This document shows positions 47,901 to 61,570 of a stretch of DNA of 64,000 nucleotides, in pieces (position 1 is the first letter of the stretch; each line of letters starts with the position of its first letter). Location: the NCBI RefSeq assembly GCF_029227915.1, contig NC_079883.1, positions 3,162,001 to 3,226,000 of the forward strand, written 5' to 3'. This stretch comes from Hydractinia symbiolongicarpus (lineage: Eukaryota; Cnidaria; Hydrozoa; Anthoathecata; Hydractiniidae). The notes beneath the pieces were generated by a model. It was not told where the DNA came from and made no database searches. It saw only the letters and a program-made list of their open reading frames with translations. Both the position numbers and the translations under genes were made by a program.

Positions 47901-50900
47901 AGTGACATCTCTTTTTTCCTTACGTTGTACTTCTTATCTTAAATTATATATAGGAATTTATTTTCTTAACCATATTTGGTCCAAACAAAAATCTGTTTTG
48001 CAACGCTTCATAACTATCTAATTAACATGTGCATGTTAAATTTTCAGGTTCCATACCTATAGAGCCCTATATATTAGCCATTACTCAAATGTGTGCCTGA
48101 AATTTCTATGAAATTCATTATATATTGTTAGGAAATTTAATTATTCTGCAAAATTTGGACACATGATTAACCTGCTCTCTTGATTTTTAATTTCACTGAA
48201 AATCAGAAAAATTGGATTTCCAGCAATATTTAAATTTTTTTTACATGGATCATGTAAAAACAAGAAAACTACTTTTATTTGGCTACTAGAAACTTTAAAT
48301 AAAATGTTATTTAGGTATTTTGGACAAATTTCCTACACATCTAATGAGGACAGAAAAGTGCTGTCATCATCAAATTTAATGCTGCCATTTTGTTCCTATT
48401 CCATTTAGACAACCCTATCAAAAGTTATGGAGAGAGGTATGCTGAATTAGCCTGTCTGAAATACCACAGACTGAGTAGTGTTAATATCCATGGAATAATT
48501 GAAAAGTTTGCCCTCCTTAGAAATTCTTATTGTTTATCAGTTTGTGTAAAGCAGTTAAAATTTGTTGTAATAGTATTGGAAAGATTTTAAATAAATTTTG
48601 TTTTTTTTAAAAAAAAATTTTTATCCTTTATTTTTGAAATAGTATCCTCAGTTGCAAAAATCTCCTTTGAAATCACAAACTCTCCTTAATGTATTTAATG
48701 TAAGAGTGATCAACCTTGTGGACAATATTTTTTTATACATTTTTATTATGTACTAGTACGTACTAAAATACTTGGATGTGCTTGACTATATATATAAAAA
48801 AACCTAGTTTTTAAAATATGTTTATTTAGGCTAGTTTTAAGGGTTGTTCTTAGTGATAACTACTGTTGCTTCTGATGTCTGAACATTGTTGAATTCTGTC
48901 AATAATATGTCTGATCATGGAACCACAATGATGTGTCTTGTAGGACGTTACAATATATGAAAAGATAAAAACAAATAAAGCCTAGTTAACATTTCTGAAT
49001 ATTATAGATTCTATTTCTTATAATATTGTTCAAAAGAACAATTATATAATTCTACCATACTGATACTAAAGATCGTAGATAAAATAGGTTATAATGAGCT
49101 AGATTTCCTATACGTAATGGAAAATTGTATATGTATTTTTCAAAACAAAGAAGGTGCTGGTAATTGCTAATCTGTCTATAGTGTGCTAAAAAGTATTATA
49201 GTTTAGAACAATATTATGTGTAGTCAAGATGAATAAGTTTATACGTAAAATTATATTTTTGATATAAGTCATGGCACATTATTTATGAAATGTAATTCAG
49301 ACTAATAACGATTTAAAAGTTAAGGGCTCTTAAGGAAGAAAATATGGAAACAATAGCTGTGGTAAGAAACTTTGATATGAAGTTTAGTTTTCATCATAAT
49401 AAATAATGTAATCTCATTTAACACTTGTGTTTCATAAATAATTCAACAAATACACAGTATGCTATATAAGAATCAAGTTTTGCTTTCTTTAGTTTTTCCA
49501 AAGTAGAGATTCTAGTTGGTTTGGAGAAGTATTAAAATGGTAAAGTTGTACATTTCATATTGTCCATGAATAGACTAGAAACTTTTAGGAAAGTTTGCCA
49601 AAATTGTTTTTAATTGGCAAGGTTTTAGAGTGTAGATAAGTCAGTGAGGAAATAGATGTTTGGCTAGTTCTGAGTATTGTTCACAGTAAATGCACCCAGG
49701 AGAATTAAATTTTGTTTAAAGTTGTTTACTGTATAGATTAAAATTAGCTTTATGCTGATTCTTTCTTTTACAGCATGAAGATGGCTGGGAAGTTTTGACA
49801 GTTGTACTTGAAAAGGTAAGAACAGGTTTTTTTTTAAACTTAAACATGTCATTTTGAACTGTTGATGTTTCTATATGTTATCATTACTATTTTTATAGTC
49901 AAGTGCACGTCAAGGCTTTGGAATTGCAATATCAGGAGGAAAAGATAATCCTCATTTTAAAACTGGTGATGTATCAATTATTGTGTCAGATATCGTAGAG
50001 GGAAGTGCTGCAGATGGCGTGCTTAGGTAGACATGTTTACTTTTTTAAACAGTACTTAGTGGTACATGACTGTATTTCAAAATACATGCTTAAAAAGCTG
50101 TGTTATAAATTTTTTGTATTATACCGAATTAGAGCTGGAGATAAACTAATATCGGTAAATGAAAGATTAGTCCATGGTGGAACACATCACGATGCTGTAC
50201 AAGCATTAAAAGCTGCAGGAATGCAAGCAAGAATGGTATGTTCGATTTATAGGGTATCTTAAAAGGTTTCGAAAAATAAGCACAATACTTTTCTAATTAA
50301 TTGTGGTACTTGCAGGAAATAAAACGACCTGTACCATACAAGTCTAAATCGAAAGACAGAAATGAACATTTAAACCCTGCTGACAGTAGCACACCCAAGG
50401 GGTCACCAAAAACAGAAGAGCGAGGAAGAGAAAGGAAAAAACCGAAGGAAATGGATAAAGAACATGGAGAAAGACATAGAAGTAGTCGTAGTAGAAGTCG
50501 TGGAAGAGAAGGTGAAAATGGTGAGCCTCGCCGAAGTCGTAGCCGAAGCAAAGGCAGAGAAGGTGAAGATGGTGAAAAACGAAGAAGCAGAAGCAAAAAT
50601 AGGGAAGAGGGAGAGAATGGAGAGAAACCAAGGCGTAGTCACAGCAGACATCGAGAAGAGGGGGAAGAAGGTAAAGAACGTCCTAAACGCCCAGGTAGAA
50701 GCAAATCTAGGAGTAGAGACGATTTAACACGATCTAAAAGTAAAGAATCTCTTCACCGTAGCAAGAGCAAAAGTAAAGAAAATTTGAATGGGCTACCACC
50801 AAATGCAGAGACTCATACTATTGTGTTGGAACGTGGAAATCAAGGGTATGGATTTTCTTTGGGACAACAGATATTTATTCGAGATTTGGCAAAGGAAAGT

Positions 50901-53900
50901 CCTGCAGCGAAAGCGGAAAATCTTGATAAAGGAGATATTTTACACGAGGTATTTCTTTATTATTGATCCACACAGTAATTCTAAAGCATTTTATACTGTT
51001 TAAATCTTTGTTTTGGAATGTCTATTCCAAGAGCAAATGCTTGGCTCAGTGAAATAATCCTAATCTATTTTTTGTCTGTTCACTGAACAAAATGACACAA
51101 CAATTAGAATTAGGTAGTTGAGGACATTTTAAAAATGTTAAAACGGTTTTAAAACAAATATTTTTTAATAACTAAAAAATTATGAAGCCATAATCAATTT
51201 TAAAGAACTTCTTTCATCTAATTGTGAAATTAAAAGTTCTCTCAATTTATAGCTTAATGGAACACCAGTAGCCAACTTAAAGATATCAGAATGTATAGAT
51301 ATTATAAAAACAGCTACGGAACAATTAACACTAACAATTATAAAGAAACCAAAAGAGTCAAGTAAAGACGTAACAGATAGCAAAACTAAAAGTGCAAAAC
51401 CTACAAGACCTATAGAAGCTCCTGAAGCAAGGGGTAATTTAGGAAGGGGAAAAAATAAACATGAAGAAAAAACTGAAGAAAAACACAAGGAGGAAACACC
51501 TCATGAAAATGTTAAGGAACGTCCACGACAACCTACTCCTCCAAGCGAACCTCTAAATGAGACGAATGGCTCGTGGTCGCAGTCATCACCAACAAAACAA
51601 TATTCGACAGACGATGCACGACCTAGTGACGAAATTGAAACTATGGACTTGAAACTGGAGAGACTAAAACCAGGAATGAAATTTGAAAGAAGACTATCCA
51701 TGTTGTGAGTAATTTATTTACATCTAGAAACAAAGTGCTGTCAAAATTTTTTTTTATAACCTTTAACACAAGGTTAAAGATAGAGAAATCAGCACTTCTA
51801 GCCAGCTTTGGGCAATAAGCATTTGACATTTTATCCTAAGATTTTGATTGGCTATTTAAAATTAACCTTGGCTTTGAAGAACAGAATCAGCAACAGGAAA
51901 AAAAAAAATATTTTCTTGCTGAAAAAAAATTTATTGAATTTTTTTTTGTCATTACTCTACGTAAACCTTACATATTAACCTTATTTTATTTAATATTTTA
52001 AAGTATATAGCGCAACTGTACTGTTTGCTTAGGCCAAATGCTCGCGTTATATCGTTCCATAAAACTGGCAGCGTGGGTATCCAAGTGGCAGGTGGAAATA
52101 ACGTTGGGATATTTGTTGCAGCAATTCGACCAGACAGTGCAGCAGCAAAAGAAGGATTAAAACCAGGAGATCAAATTATCATGGTTAGTCGAACTTTTTA
52201 TCGTTTTGCCACAAACAGTATTTTTTTTTCTCTAACTACTATTCAATAACGAAAAATAATGTTAATTAAAAACAACCTGGAATTTAAAAAGTCCTACAAT
52301 AAACTGAATTTTTAAAGATATATAATTTTGGGGTTTTGAGTTCGCAGAACAGTAACTAAAGCACAGATGTTTGCATCAAGTGTTCTAGGTGGTGGATATT
52401 TATCATTTTTTATCAAATGCTTTTCAGTGCAACGAAATTGACTTTGAAGACATAACACGAGAGGAAGCTGTACTCATTCTGTTAGCTTTACCAGACGATG
52501 TTTCACTTGTTGTGGAGAGCAAGAAAGATAGTAAGTTGTTGTAGTTTTGTTACTCTGGAAAGCTGCGTTACACCAACAGAGTTGCCTTTTTGATGGCTAA
52601 TTTATGTTAAAAAGTTTTAAATAATTTTGTTGACTATAAGATGTTAAATACATGCAAAGGATTTTTTCAAATGTTTCTTTTTAATTCACATTTCTAACTG
52701 AAAAAAATAATTTTAAAACATAAAAACTTTGTATCCTTTAAGTTTTAAGGCATTTTGGTCTTAATGCACTATCATAGGTGAAGCAAAAGTCAGGGGGGAA
52801 AACTTAATCAGCAAAAAGTAGTTGATAATAGATTTGCACAGTACTGAATATTAGTACTTCATATTTTTTTACAGCTTTTGACAAAATCAAGAAAGATCTA
52901 GGAGACAACTTTTTTATAAGGTAAATATGTTTTTTATTGTTTATACTTTACCTGTATTTTTTGCTACATGTTTGCTTATAACTTTAAATAATTGTCAAAA
53001 TTATATATGTTTTGTCTACTATTGCTTTGGTAAGAAATAAGGTAGTATCAAAACTCCTTTGTTTTGCCCTAGAGTCAATTTTGATCATGCTGACAAGTCA
53101 AGTAGTAATGAGTTGATGTTCCGCAAAGGTGAAATATTTAACGTTCGTGACACCATGTATCAAGGACTGATTGGTTACTGGCAAGCTCAAAAAGTCGGCC
53201 GAAGTGGACAGATGTTAGAGCGTGGAATTCTGCCAAACAAATCAAGGTAAACAATCTTTTTACACATCCCTAACTTTTGTGTGTTATGATGAGTTTTAAA
53301 CTACCTGCCTGGATAATTCCTCTCCTCCTCATGATAATCCTTACCGTCTCAATAATCTCTACCATCATCTCGATAGTCTCGGCTATTTATTGTATTTTTT
53401 TCTAGTGTTGATTTAATTCCATTTTAGAGCTGAGCAGTTGGCTATTGCTCAAAAAATGGAAGAACGACAAGCGACTTTACCTGGTCGGAAATTAAAAAGA
53501 AAAGGTTCAATTGGTGGAACACTTAAAAGACAGAAGTTTGTTTCACAAGACCGTTTAGATGAATCTTCGTTTGGTGAGTTGCTTTCGTTAGTCTTTGTAA
53601 GTGGGTATCTTAGATCGAACTTTTGAAAGAAGTGTTCCACAATGTTTTTCTGCATCTTGACGTAAATGGGTAATGGGCTCCAGTTTAAAATGAGGTGGAT
53701 TCATGTTAGCTTAAGGTTAAGCTTAAAAATGGTTTAGTTACAGTCAAGAGATGAAATAACCTTTGCAATTGTCTATTTGTTTTTCTTGGAATTATGTATT
53801 TGTTATTTTGACTAACAAGAAATTTTACATGTGTTTACTTTTTAACATTTTTTTTTTCTTTTTAATTTTAATTTTTCGGGTGGAATTCGGTAAAATAAAG

Positions 53901-56900
53901 AAATAGTAGAATTGTTGGGGAGATGAGTTACTGTCACACGATGAATATTATGCTATAGCGCCATAGCAGAGGTATATATTATGCTTCTTATTACCATTAT
54001 CTTCTTATCTCAATGTTATTTATTCTCCTTATAGCTGAAGGTGTTCAAATCCCAGCCTATGAGAGAGTGGTGTTGAAGATTGGTAAGTACTAACTTATTT
54101 ATTTATTTTTATTTCAATAATATTTGTTTATATTCAGTAAATAAACTGTTCTTCCTATATAATGGAAGCTCTGACCCAGAGCCATTAACCTGTTGGTCCA
54201 TCTGTGTCTAGCTTTTAAATACCATTTTTTATGTTTACCATTTGCTATTTTTCAGCTGATTTTATGAGACCAGTTGTTATCCTTGGAGGTCTAGCTGATT
54301 TGGTTCGCTTATATCTTTTGGACGATTTACCAGACCGCTTTGATGTACCTAGTAAGTAAATTTTAGATTATCATGTATCCGAAGGTATTTTTTCGAATGT
54401 ATTTATCAAATGTATTTATTGAATGTTAATTTTTCTTCTTAGCGCCGTTAGACGTCGGTGGAAGTCGCCCTTACGACGATTCTATTAAATTGTCCGAAAT
54501 TCGCAATGTTATCACTAAAAACAAGCATTGTTTACTCGACACCACTCCCGAGGGAATTGAAATGCTAATGTATGCTCAACTCTGCCCTATAGTGGTACTA
54601 TTAAAATCCCCCAGTAGAGGAGCTGTAAGGGAAATGAGAGAATCATTGGTGAACTTATTAAAGAATTCGCCGAGTCCGTCTCGACCACCAGGCTTTAACG
54701 GCGATCCGTTATCATCCAAGCAAGTAAAACGTGTCTTTTCAAATGCAAAGAAATTGGAAGAATTTTACCCGCATATCTTTACTGCGAAGATTAACACGCA
54801 CGTGCAGGGACAAGACATTCACCAGCATGAATTTTATCATAAACTTAAGGATATTATTTTCAATCAACAAGCACAATCCGCATGGATGCCAGAAGAAAAG
54901 GTAAAACTCAACTTTATTTGTGCTCTTGATGCTGTGGTTGCTGCTTTCTCTTTTGTTTTAAAAGGGTTTGGTAATCAAGTTGGTAGTCAAGTCTTTATTT
55001 CCTTATAGCCTGCTGATTTCCTCGATGACATGGTCTTCCATCCGATCAACATTGATGGGATTGGTAATGATACTGATACAGAAGGCGAAAGTACAACCTC
55101 GTCACCAGTCTTAGCAAGAAAGCATTACGAAGAAGAAAGGTAAGAATTACATTATACAAGAATGATTAGGTTTAACTTTGTGTGGATATTTTACAGAATA
55201 TGTTGGCTGACAACTGGTAATTTCAATATAGATCTCAAACCAGACACATCATTCGTATTTTCATATTTGGAATTCTACTCCAATCGAAATTCATACCAAA
55301 CCATGTCAAAGGTTATATGAGTGGCTCTAAAAAACATTTTATGCAAATGATCGTTTGTGATTATCTAAATAGTTTACTTTGTTATGTTCGAGATTTAAAA
55401 AAAGTGTCTTTTTTGTCACATAGTCCTCTTCCATCACCAACTGAACACTCGGCATTTGCCCCTCCCGTGGTTGAAACAACAGAGCCGAAGAAGCACTACC
55501 ATGAAAAATCGAAAGATCGGAAACACAGAGATCGTGAGGGATCCTCTGATAGGTGGGGTTTTTTGTAAGTGTTAAAATAGTTTATCTTTTTATTGTATTC
55601 TAATATTATGGGATACTTCTCCGTTTCAGGGAGCATCGTCGAAGTCGTCATGATAGGCGAGACAAACACGATAAGCATGAAGAAGATGCACCTCCGAGCT
55701 TTAAACCGGAAGAGCCACCGGTACGCAGAAACCTTAACAGAAGTTTATTTCTTAAATCACTACCCAGCAGTAATTACTTATACTTTCCTTTCAGCGTCGC
55801 TATGAGGTCCATGATTATAGGGAACCCCCAAGACGTGACTTGGACGATAGCAGGGACTATCAAGACGATAGTAGAGATTATCGAGACGGTAGGGATTATC
55901 GTGAGGAGAAGAGGGGTTTGCCAGACAACAGTAGGAATTATCAAGACGAAAGTAGAAGAGAAGACAGTAGAAATTATCGAGAAGACGGTAGAAATTATCG
56001 AGAAGACAGCAGAGATTATCGAGAAGACAGCAGAGATTATCGAGAAGATAGCGGAGATTATCGAGATGACAGCAGAGATTATCAAGATGACAGCTACAGA
56101 GATTATCGTAACGATTATAAAGAACCACCTAGGCATGGTCAAGAATCTCCCCGTGATTATGGTGCCCCTTCTGTTAATCGTGAAATTAAACGAACTGTTG
56201 AAGAACACGTATCTGTTGCGTACGAAACAAAAGTGCATGCAGTACCACACAATGAGACCACTGACTTCATGTATGGAAGTGGCCCGCAAGAACCAGGGGA
56301 GGATCTTCCAGTCCTTATGGATCCCAACTACGAAATGCCGAAAATTATACCTGACTCCCCTCCTTCAAGAGAGGCACCAGAGGTTAAACCTAAACCCTCC
56401 TCGAATGCTATTAGGTAATTCATTACTACACTTACGTTTGAAATTCAACTTGATCGCATCTTCACCATTGTATTACATTTTAATTTCGATCGTAACGTAA
56501 CTGTGTCTTCAATATTTTAGAGTATTTCCAAACGAGTTGAAGAATGAATTCAGCATGGAGGAAAAACGACGTTCGTTGAAGAAGATTCCAGATTATAATG
56601 ACAACCCTTTAAAGGACTACGACGAGCGTGCGGGGGTTAAGGTGTGTCATGCTCACTTTTAAATTTCCTACGGGAAATATTATCTCCTTCTTTCAGTGTC
56701 AAAGTTATTTCGTGTTTAATTACCTAAATTAATTTCGATATTTTGTAGGTATCCGATGTATGGAACATCGAACGCACAAACTCGCCAAAGAGATCATATC
56801 AAGAACAGGATGATCTGCCACCATATCGACCTCCACCCCCTGCTCAAGAAGAAGTGCCAACAAAAGTGATGACGCTGCAAGAAAGGATGAGCAAATTCCA

Positions 56901-58984
56901 ACAGAAAGTCACCGCCCAACCCAAGGTTTTTTTCTACTTCAGTTGAAAGAGGCTTTTTTACAGTTGAAAGAGGCGTTTTACAGTTGGGAGAGGCTTTTTT
57001 AGTTAAAAAACGACGTTAAATTGCATTTTTAAAATCTATTTAGAAGCAACCGCCTCCAGTAGATGATGACGCACCACCTGCCAGACCTGCTGCTCCTCGG
57101 AACTACATTATTGATACTAGGCGCGGTGCCCAAAAACAAGACCAGTACGCGCAAAACAGTTACAGGCCATCAGCTCAGTTTGCCGAAGTCACTCGTATCA
57201 CACCAAGAGCAAAACCTATTGAGGAGCCATACGTCAACATTCGTGAAACTTCAAATGTGCACTCGGCGCCGGATTCTAGATACGCTGGGTATGATTACGT
57301 GAACCCAAAACAGCACGCACGATCCCCTTCCCCTGATAATCACACGTACGATTACCCTCGTCCACCACGCGACGATTACCGCACAGCTCAAGACGACCCA
57401 CACTATAGACACCCCCCCCCATCAAGGTATGATGGCTACAGTGTCCCTCCATCGTCACGTAATGATGGGTACAGCGTACCTTCTTTTAATGATAAGCGAA
57501 AGTCTTTCGAGGATGATTATTACCCTCCTTACCAACTCCCCCGCACTGACAATCCAGTTAGAAATGGACACGACGCACGAATACCACAGACGAACGAGGG
57601 GTACATATAACACTACTAATTTAACTATCTGACTTTTTGCGGTTCTTTAAAAATGCGAATTCAAATACCTTTCTGGCTTAAACTTCGTCTGCCTTAAGTG
57701 ACGAACTTTTTTGGTGACAAAAATCACAGCTGACAAATTGTTTGACAAAGTTTAAATATTTTAAAATGTAGATTTCTGAGATGTTATAAAAGAATTTTGA
57801 CCATTGAAGTACTTCAAAGAAATAGATTTTTGCGAGAATTTGCTTTCGGAATTTTGTTCATCCTTATTAAATATGAAGAGGGCACAAATTATTTGTCGGT
57901 CCAAATACTTCATTATAACTAAATGACAAAATTTTGGGTAATAAGGAGAATCAAAACCGACTAAAATTTTTAGGCAAAATTGGGTCAACCAGGCTGGATA
58001 CATTTTGCTATACAAGATAAAAAGATTGCCCATACGTAAACTTTTGCGCATGCGTAAAGGTTACAGAGCAGTATAACAAAACGTAACCAACTAATAATTA
58101 TAATAGCATGCATGTTTTTGTTTTTGTTTTCATTATTTCACCTCTAACTTGTTGAGATACTTACCTACATGCACGCATGTTATTACAATGCGATTTCAAT
58201 ATTCCTTGTGAACCATGTCTTCAAAGTTACATGCGTATCTATTTCAGGGAAGACGAACCCATTGTAATCGCAACAGCACGTGGGATGTTCGATCACCGTG
58301 GTGGTTTACTAGAATCCGCAGAAACAAATGTAAGCATATACATCCCGGCTGGCGCTCTACCGGAAGGACGAAAACAGGAAGTGTACTTTAAAGTCTGCCA
58401 AGATAGTAAATACATGCCACCATTAGATTCCCGAAGTGGTAAGTTTCTATTAGTTAGTTTGATGTGCCAGCTGTACTTCTCCCTCTGTTTATTTTTGCTG
58501 TTGATTTTTAGTTTGATGTGCCAGCTATACTTTTTTCTTGTCTAATTATTGTTGTCGATTTTTAGGTGAAACTCTTTTAAGTCCGTTGGTTATGTGTGGA
58601 CCACATGGTTTGAAATTCCGCAAACCAATCGAACTTCGTCTACCTCATAAGGGCGCAAGTAATGACAGCATGGCGTTTTCGTTGAAATCTTCGGATAGTC
58701 CAGTTGGTATGTATCAACTTTCGTGCTTACAATACAGTCACTTTAATACAGTCATTAAAAAATGATTTGGACACTAAGAGCTACACCCTCAGTCAAGAAC
58801 GTTTGTTTTCATGTCTTCTCCTTTGCAGCGCTTAAATTAGACAGAAATACGAAGTTTGTTTGTTTCTCCTTTAGGTCATCCAGGACATTGGAAAAATGTG
58901 AAATTAGGTGGAAAAGATCTTGATTCTGGACGTGCGTACCAAGTTACCGATGATACTGTGTCAGTTTTAGTGGACCATTTTTAA
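44932..58984 (+). CDS. TJP1: ZO-1/ZO-2 family tight (septate) junction scaffold, MAGUK
   Basis: Exons: 44932-44970, 49774-49815, 49899-50026, 50133-50235, 50316-50948, 51253-51704, 52033-52183, 52428-52530, 52875-52920, 53073-53246, 53428-53573, 54035-54082, 54256-54351, 54443-54900, 55009-55139, 55424-55552, 55630-55720, 55795-56414, 56521-56641, 56749-56925, 57044-57600, 58248-58438, 58566-58706, 58875-58984. All junctions are GT/AG and in frame; the protein is 1628 residues. Domains: PDZ1 (about 20-107, GFGIAISGG), a basic Arg/Ser linker, PDZ2 (270-350, GYGFSLG), PDZ3 (466-555, GIQVAGG), SH3 (560-630), guanylate-kinase-like (680-873) without a P-loop (VVILGGLADLVR), a long disordered region, and a C-terminal ZU5 (about 1483-1628). 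Family role: links junction membrane proteins to actin at the cell cortex. Exon 1 is short and separated by a 4.8-kb intron, so alternative starts are possible. The symbol denotes the family, not strict ZO-1 orthology. Confidence 0.95.
44971..49773 (+). other. First intron of the ZO gene
   Basis: This 4.8-kb stretch is AT-rich and low in complexity. I see no exon, RNA gene or recognisable transposon in it. Short plus frames such as 47821-48021 and 48390-48590 lack splice context and family features. Alternative first exons or enhancers cannot be excluded. Confidence 0.5.
50335..50812 (+). other. Arg/Ser-rich (RS-like) linker between PDZ1 and PDZ2 of ZO
   Basis: Within exon 5 this segment encodes repeated SRSRSRGR, RRSRSRSKGREGE and RSKSRSRD-like blocks with Lys, Glu and Gly. 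Vertebrate ZO-2 has a basic Arg/Ser-rich region in the same place. Such regions are phosphorylation-rich and can direct nuclear-speckle localisation; that role is inferred here. The purine bias opens long incidental frames on the other strand and in other phases. Confidence 0.8.
55835..56120 (+). repeat. Coding minisatellite in ZO exon 18 (RDYREDS repeats)
   Basis: Imperfect 21-bp units of the type AGCAGAGATTATCGAGAAGAC encode repeated (S/G)RDYREDS-like heptads, the central copies nearly identical. The repeat lies in the disordered region between the GUK and ZU5 domains. It is rich in tyrosine and in charged residues. The pattern implies recent unit expansion and possible length polymorphism. 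Confidence 0.85.
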
Positions 58985-59070
58985 TGTAAGTAATATTTAG
59001 TCCTGAACACTTGGTGTATTTATTTTTTACGTTCATTTTTTTGAAAACATCTTCCTTTGTTTTTAGAAAC
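58985..59070 (+). other. 3' UTR intron of ZO
   Basis: Two bases after TAA there is a consensus donor GTAAGT (58986), and a pyrimidine-rich acceptor TTTTTAG ends at 59066. An intron of about 81 nt in the 3' UTR is therefore likely. The stop is within 50 nt of the junction, so it should not trigger decay. Confidence 0.5.
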
Positions 59071-59290
59071 CGCCAACGTTCGTTCAAGCTTATTGTGAAT
59101 AACTTTATAATAATCTCCCAATTGAAGATATGTAAAAAATGATCTATTTTTATATTTCCTTTGATTTGAATTCTAACTACTCATAATCTCTTTTTCATTT
59201 TTTTATGCATCCGTACGCATGCGTGGTCTTGTTTTTGTCTCATTTATCTTCCTCTGTTATTAGTATCTGCGAACAAACTGGGCTATAGAT

Positions 59291-59296
59291 AATAAA
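59291..59296 (+). terminator. Poly(A) signal candidate of ZO
   Basis: AATAAA about 300 nt after the stop codon. A second AATAAA at 60189-60194 could give a longer 3' UTR. Confidence 0.4.
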
Positions 59297-60977
59297 GTAG
59301 GTTTTCGCTGCGAAGTAATTCAGTTATAACAAAACCACGGGGGATTGAAAATTAATCTTAATTTTTTTCTAGAAAGGATAATAAATTCACATTAACGTTA
59401 AATTATTGTAAAACGCATTCAACGCATGTACTTTACTTTAGAACGCAATCTCATTCCCATGTTTCTGGATACCATATGCTTCGTGGATAAGGTCATACCT
59501 AAAAATATGGGATTGAGGTTGCGTGCATTTATTTGGAAGCATATTTTTAGTTTATTGATTGTATTGTTCTGTATTTTATAAATGTATTTACGGTTATTTT
59601 AATGTGTAGCGGTAATGAATATTTCCCATTTTTTATGGGCTTAATAACTCGTAATACTATTCTTCTTTGATGTTTACAAGGTAATCAACATTTTTACCAG
59701 GGCTTCTTTTCGCCTTCTCAGATAGTCGGAAAGAAAAAAATATTCTGGGGCGAGGCTAAAACAATGCACGTCACATTACGTAATTGGGTGATATACTTGG
59801 TTGAGGTATTAAATACTTGGTTTCAATACTACTTGTACCTTGAAAAAGGTTATATATCTGATTGTATTATTAGGAATAGATAATGTATAGTTTTTACCAC
59901 CATTTTTTGATTTCAAATCTGTACAATGTATCTTAGAATGTGTACCCATGGTCAACTTTGTAAAAACTCTTCTGTGGTGAATGTTAACTTTTTGATACGA
60001 AAATTTACTTTTATTCTACAGTTGGCTTCATCTTATGCAAAAAATTTTTGTGGATAACAAAAGTCTTGCTTTTACATCAGGTGAACTAGCTATATGTGAG
60101 TTTGCAATTTAAAAACTAGACTGCTTTCCGCCACAATAGTTCTTTATTCTTGATATGAGGCTGCTATTCTTATGTTTTCTTTATGAAAAATAAACTTGTA
60201 TTGATTTCATATTTTTTAGATAAACGAAATGTAACAAAAAATGTTTTTATTGAATTTTAAGAATGCAAATTTTTTTCATAGGTCGATATATTAGGCAACT
60301 TTTTTTCAAGGGGGTTACTTCTTCCAATTTTGATCTTTTTCGGGTAAATTTTCCTCATTAAAATTTGGGAATTTGCTAAACTTTAAAATTGTTTTTATTT
60401 TTCATAAATTTTTCAACACATGTTTTTCTGCTGCGACCTTGAAAAGGTGACATTTTCCAGAACGCTGGACCTCCAGTAACTTTCCCGCAGCGGCTATTTC
60501 GCTAAAATTAGCATCAGAAAGCACAGAGCTGTAGCGTTTTGTGGACGAGGTTTAAAACCTGGACAGAAAGAAGGTAGGGAATTTGTCAAGTAGTAAAAAT
60601 TACAATGTTATAAATTTGATAAGGTTTTGTTGCGTTTACTGGTGACAGAAGACTGACACAAAGCCTTAAGCTTAAGCAGAGGTACTGATCATCCTAAAAA
60701 AGAAAGATAGACAACACAAACCGAAGATTGAATAATATAGATATTATCATGTCATAATCAAGCGAGCGACGGGCAATGATTGTAATCATATTTTGCTTTT
60801 TGATGTTAGTTGAGGAGAACTGAAGAAGTAAAAAACAAGAACATCATAAGAATATGTAAGAAAAAAAGGAAAAAAAAAGATTAATTGATATAGAAAAATT
60901 GTTGTAAATTCAAATCATAGAAGTATGGACAGAAACACGAAGGGATGCAAATTAAAATGCAATGTTATCAGTAGTTT

Positions 60978-61199
60978 TCAATGAAAATGCTTGATGAATA
61001 TTTGAATAATGGTTGTATCTCGAAAGTTGATATATGATAGTCTAAAAGGAAAAATTAGTTGCAACTCATTCCATTCTTCTACCGAGTGACAGTGAATAGA
61101 TTTTAAACGATAAAGAGTTGACCTGACCTGGGATAAATTAATTAGAATCCTTTTTTTTCGAGTGAACATTTGGGATATGCAGAACTTCAATTTCTTCAT
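60978..61199 (-). pseudogene. LINE C-terminal remnant
   Basis: The minus-strand frame contains SIHCHSVEEWNELQ followed by SYINFRDTTIIQIFIKHF, which resembles the extreme C-terminus of CR1/L1-type LINE proteins (a WNSL-like motif and a final helix). No RT core is found beside it. It lies between ZO and the TDRKH-like gene. Confidence 0.35.
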
Positions 61200-61570
61200 T
61201 TCTTTAAGCGTAAGCTTGTGCGCGAAATAGCCCGGCCAGTCGGACTTTTTTTTTACGACCTTTGTTCTCGCTTTTCTCGGAGGGTTTTGAACAAATTACA
61301 TATTTACCATCCCTGTCTTGCCATTATTTTTATTTTTCATCAACTCACTTTGAGCACGGCTTTTGCTTATCAGTTATTTAGGATTTGAGCAAGCTACAAC
61401 AATGATTTTGTAAGAAAGTAATTTATGTAAACAATGACCCAAATTCGTAACCGGGACTACGAATAATCCGACAAACAAAATATAGGCGCTCAGTTTTGAC
61501 TAACTAGACTGGATGCAATCTGGCCCGGATTAAAATCAAGTTTGGTGGAAGAGACGACATTATCCCAAAA

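Noticed and set aside
50297-50727. Antisense and shifted frames over the ZO RS linker
   Set aside because: Compositional shadows of purine-rich RS coding sequence; no splice or family support.
55774-56500. Long frames on both strands over the ZO DYR-repeat exon
   Set aside because: The 21-bp repeat keeps other phases open. Only the phase encoding RDYREDS joins the neighbouring ZO exons in frame.
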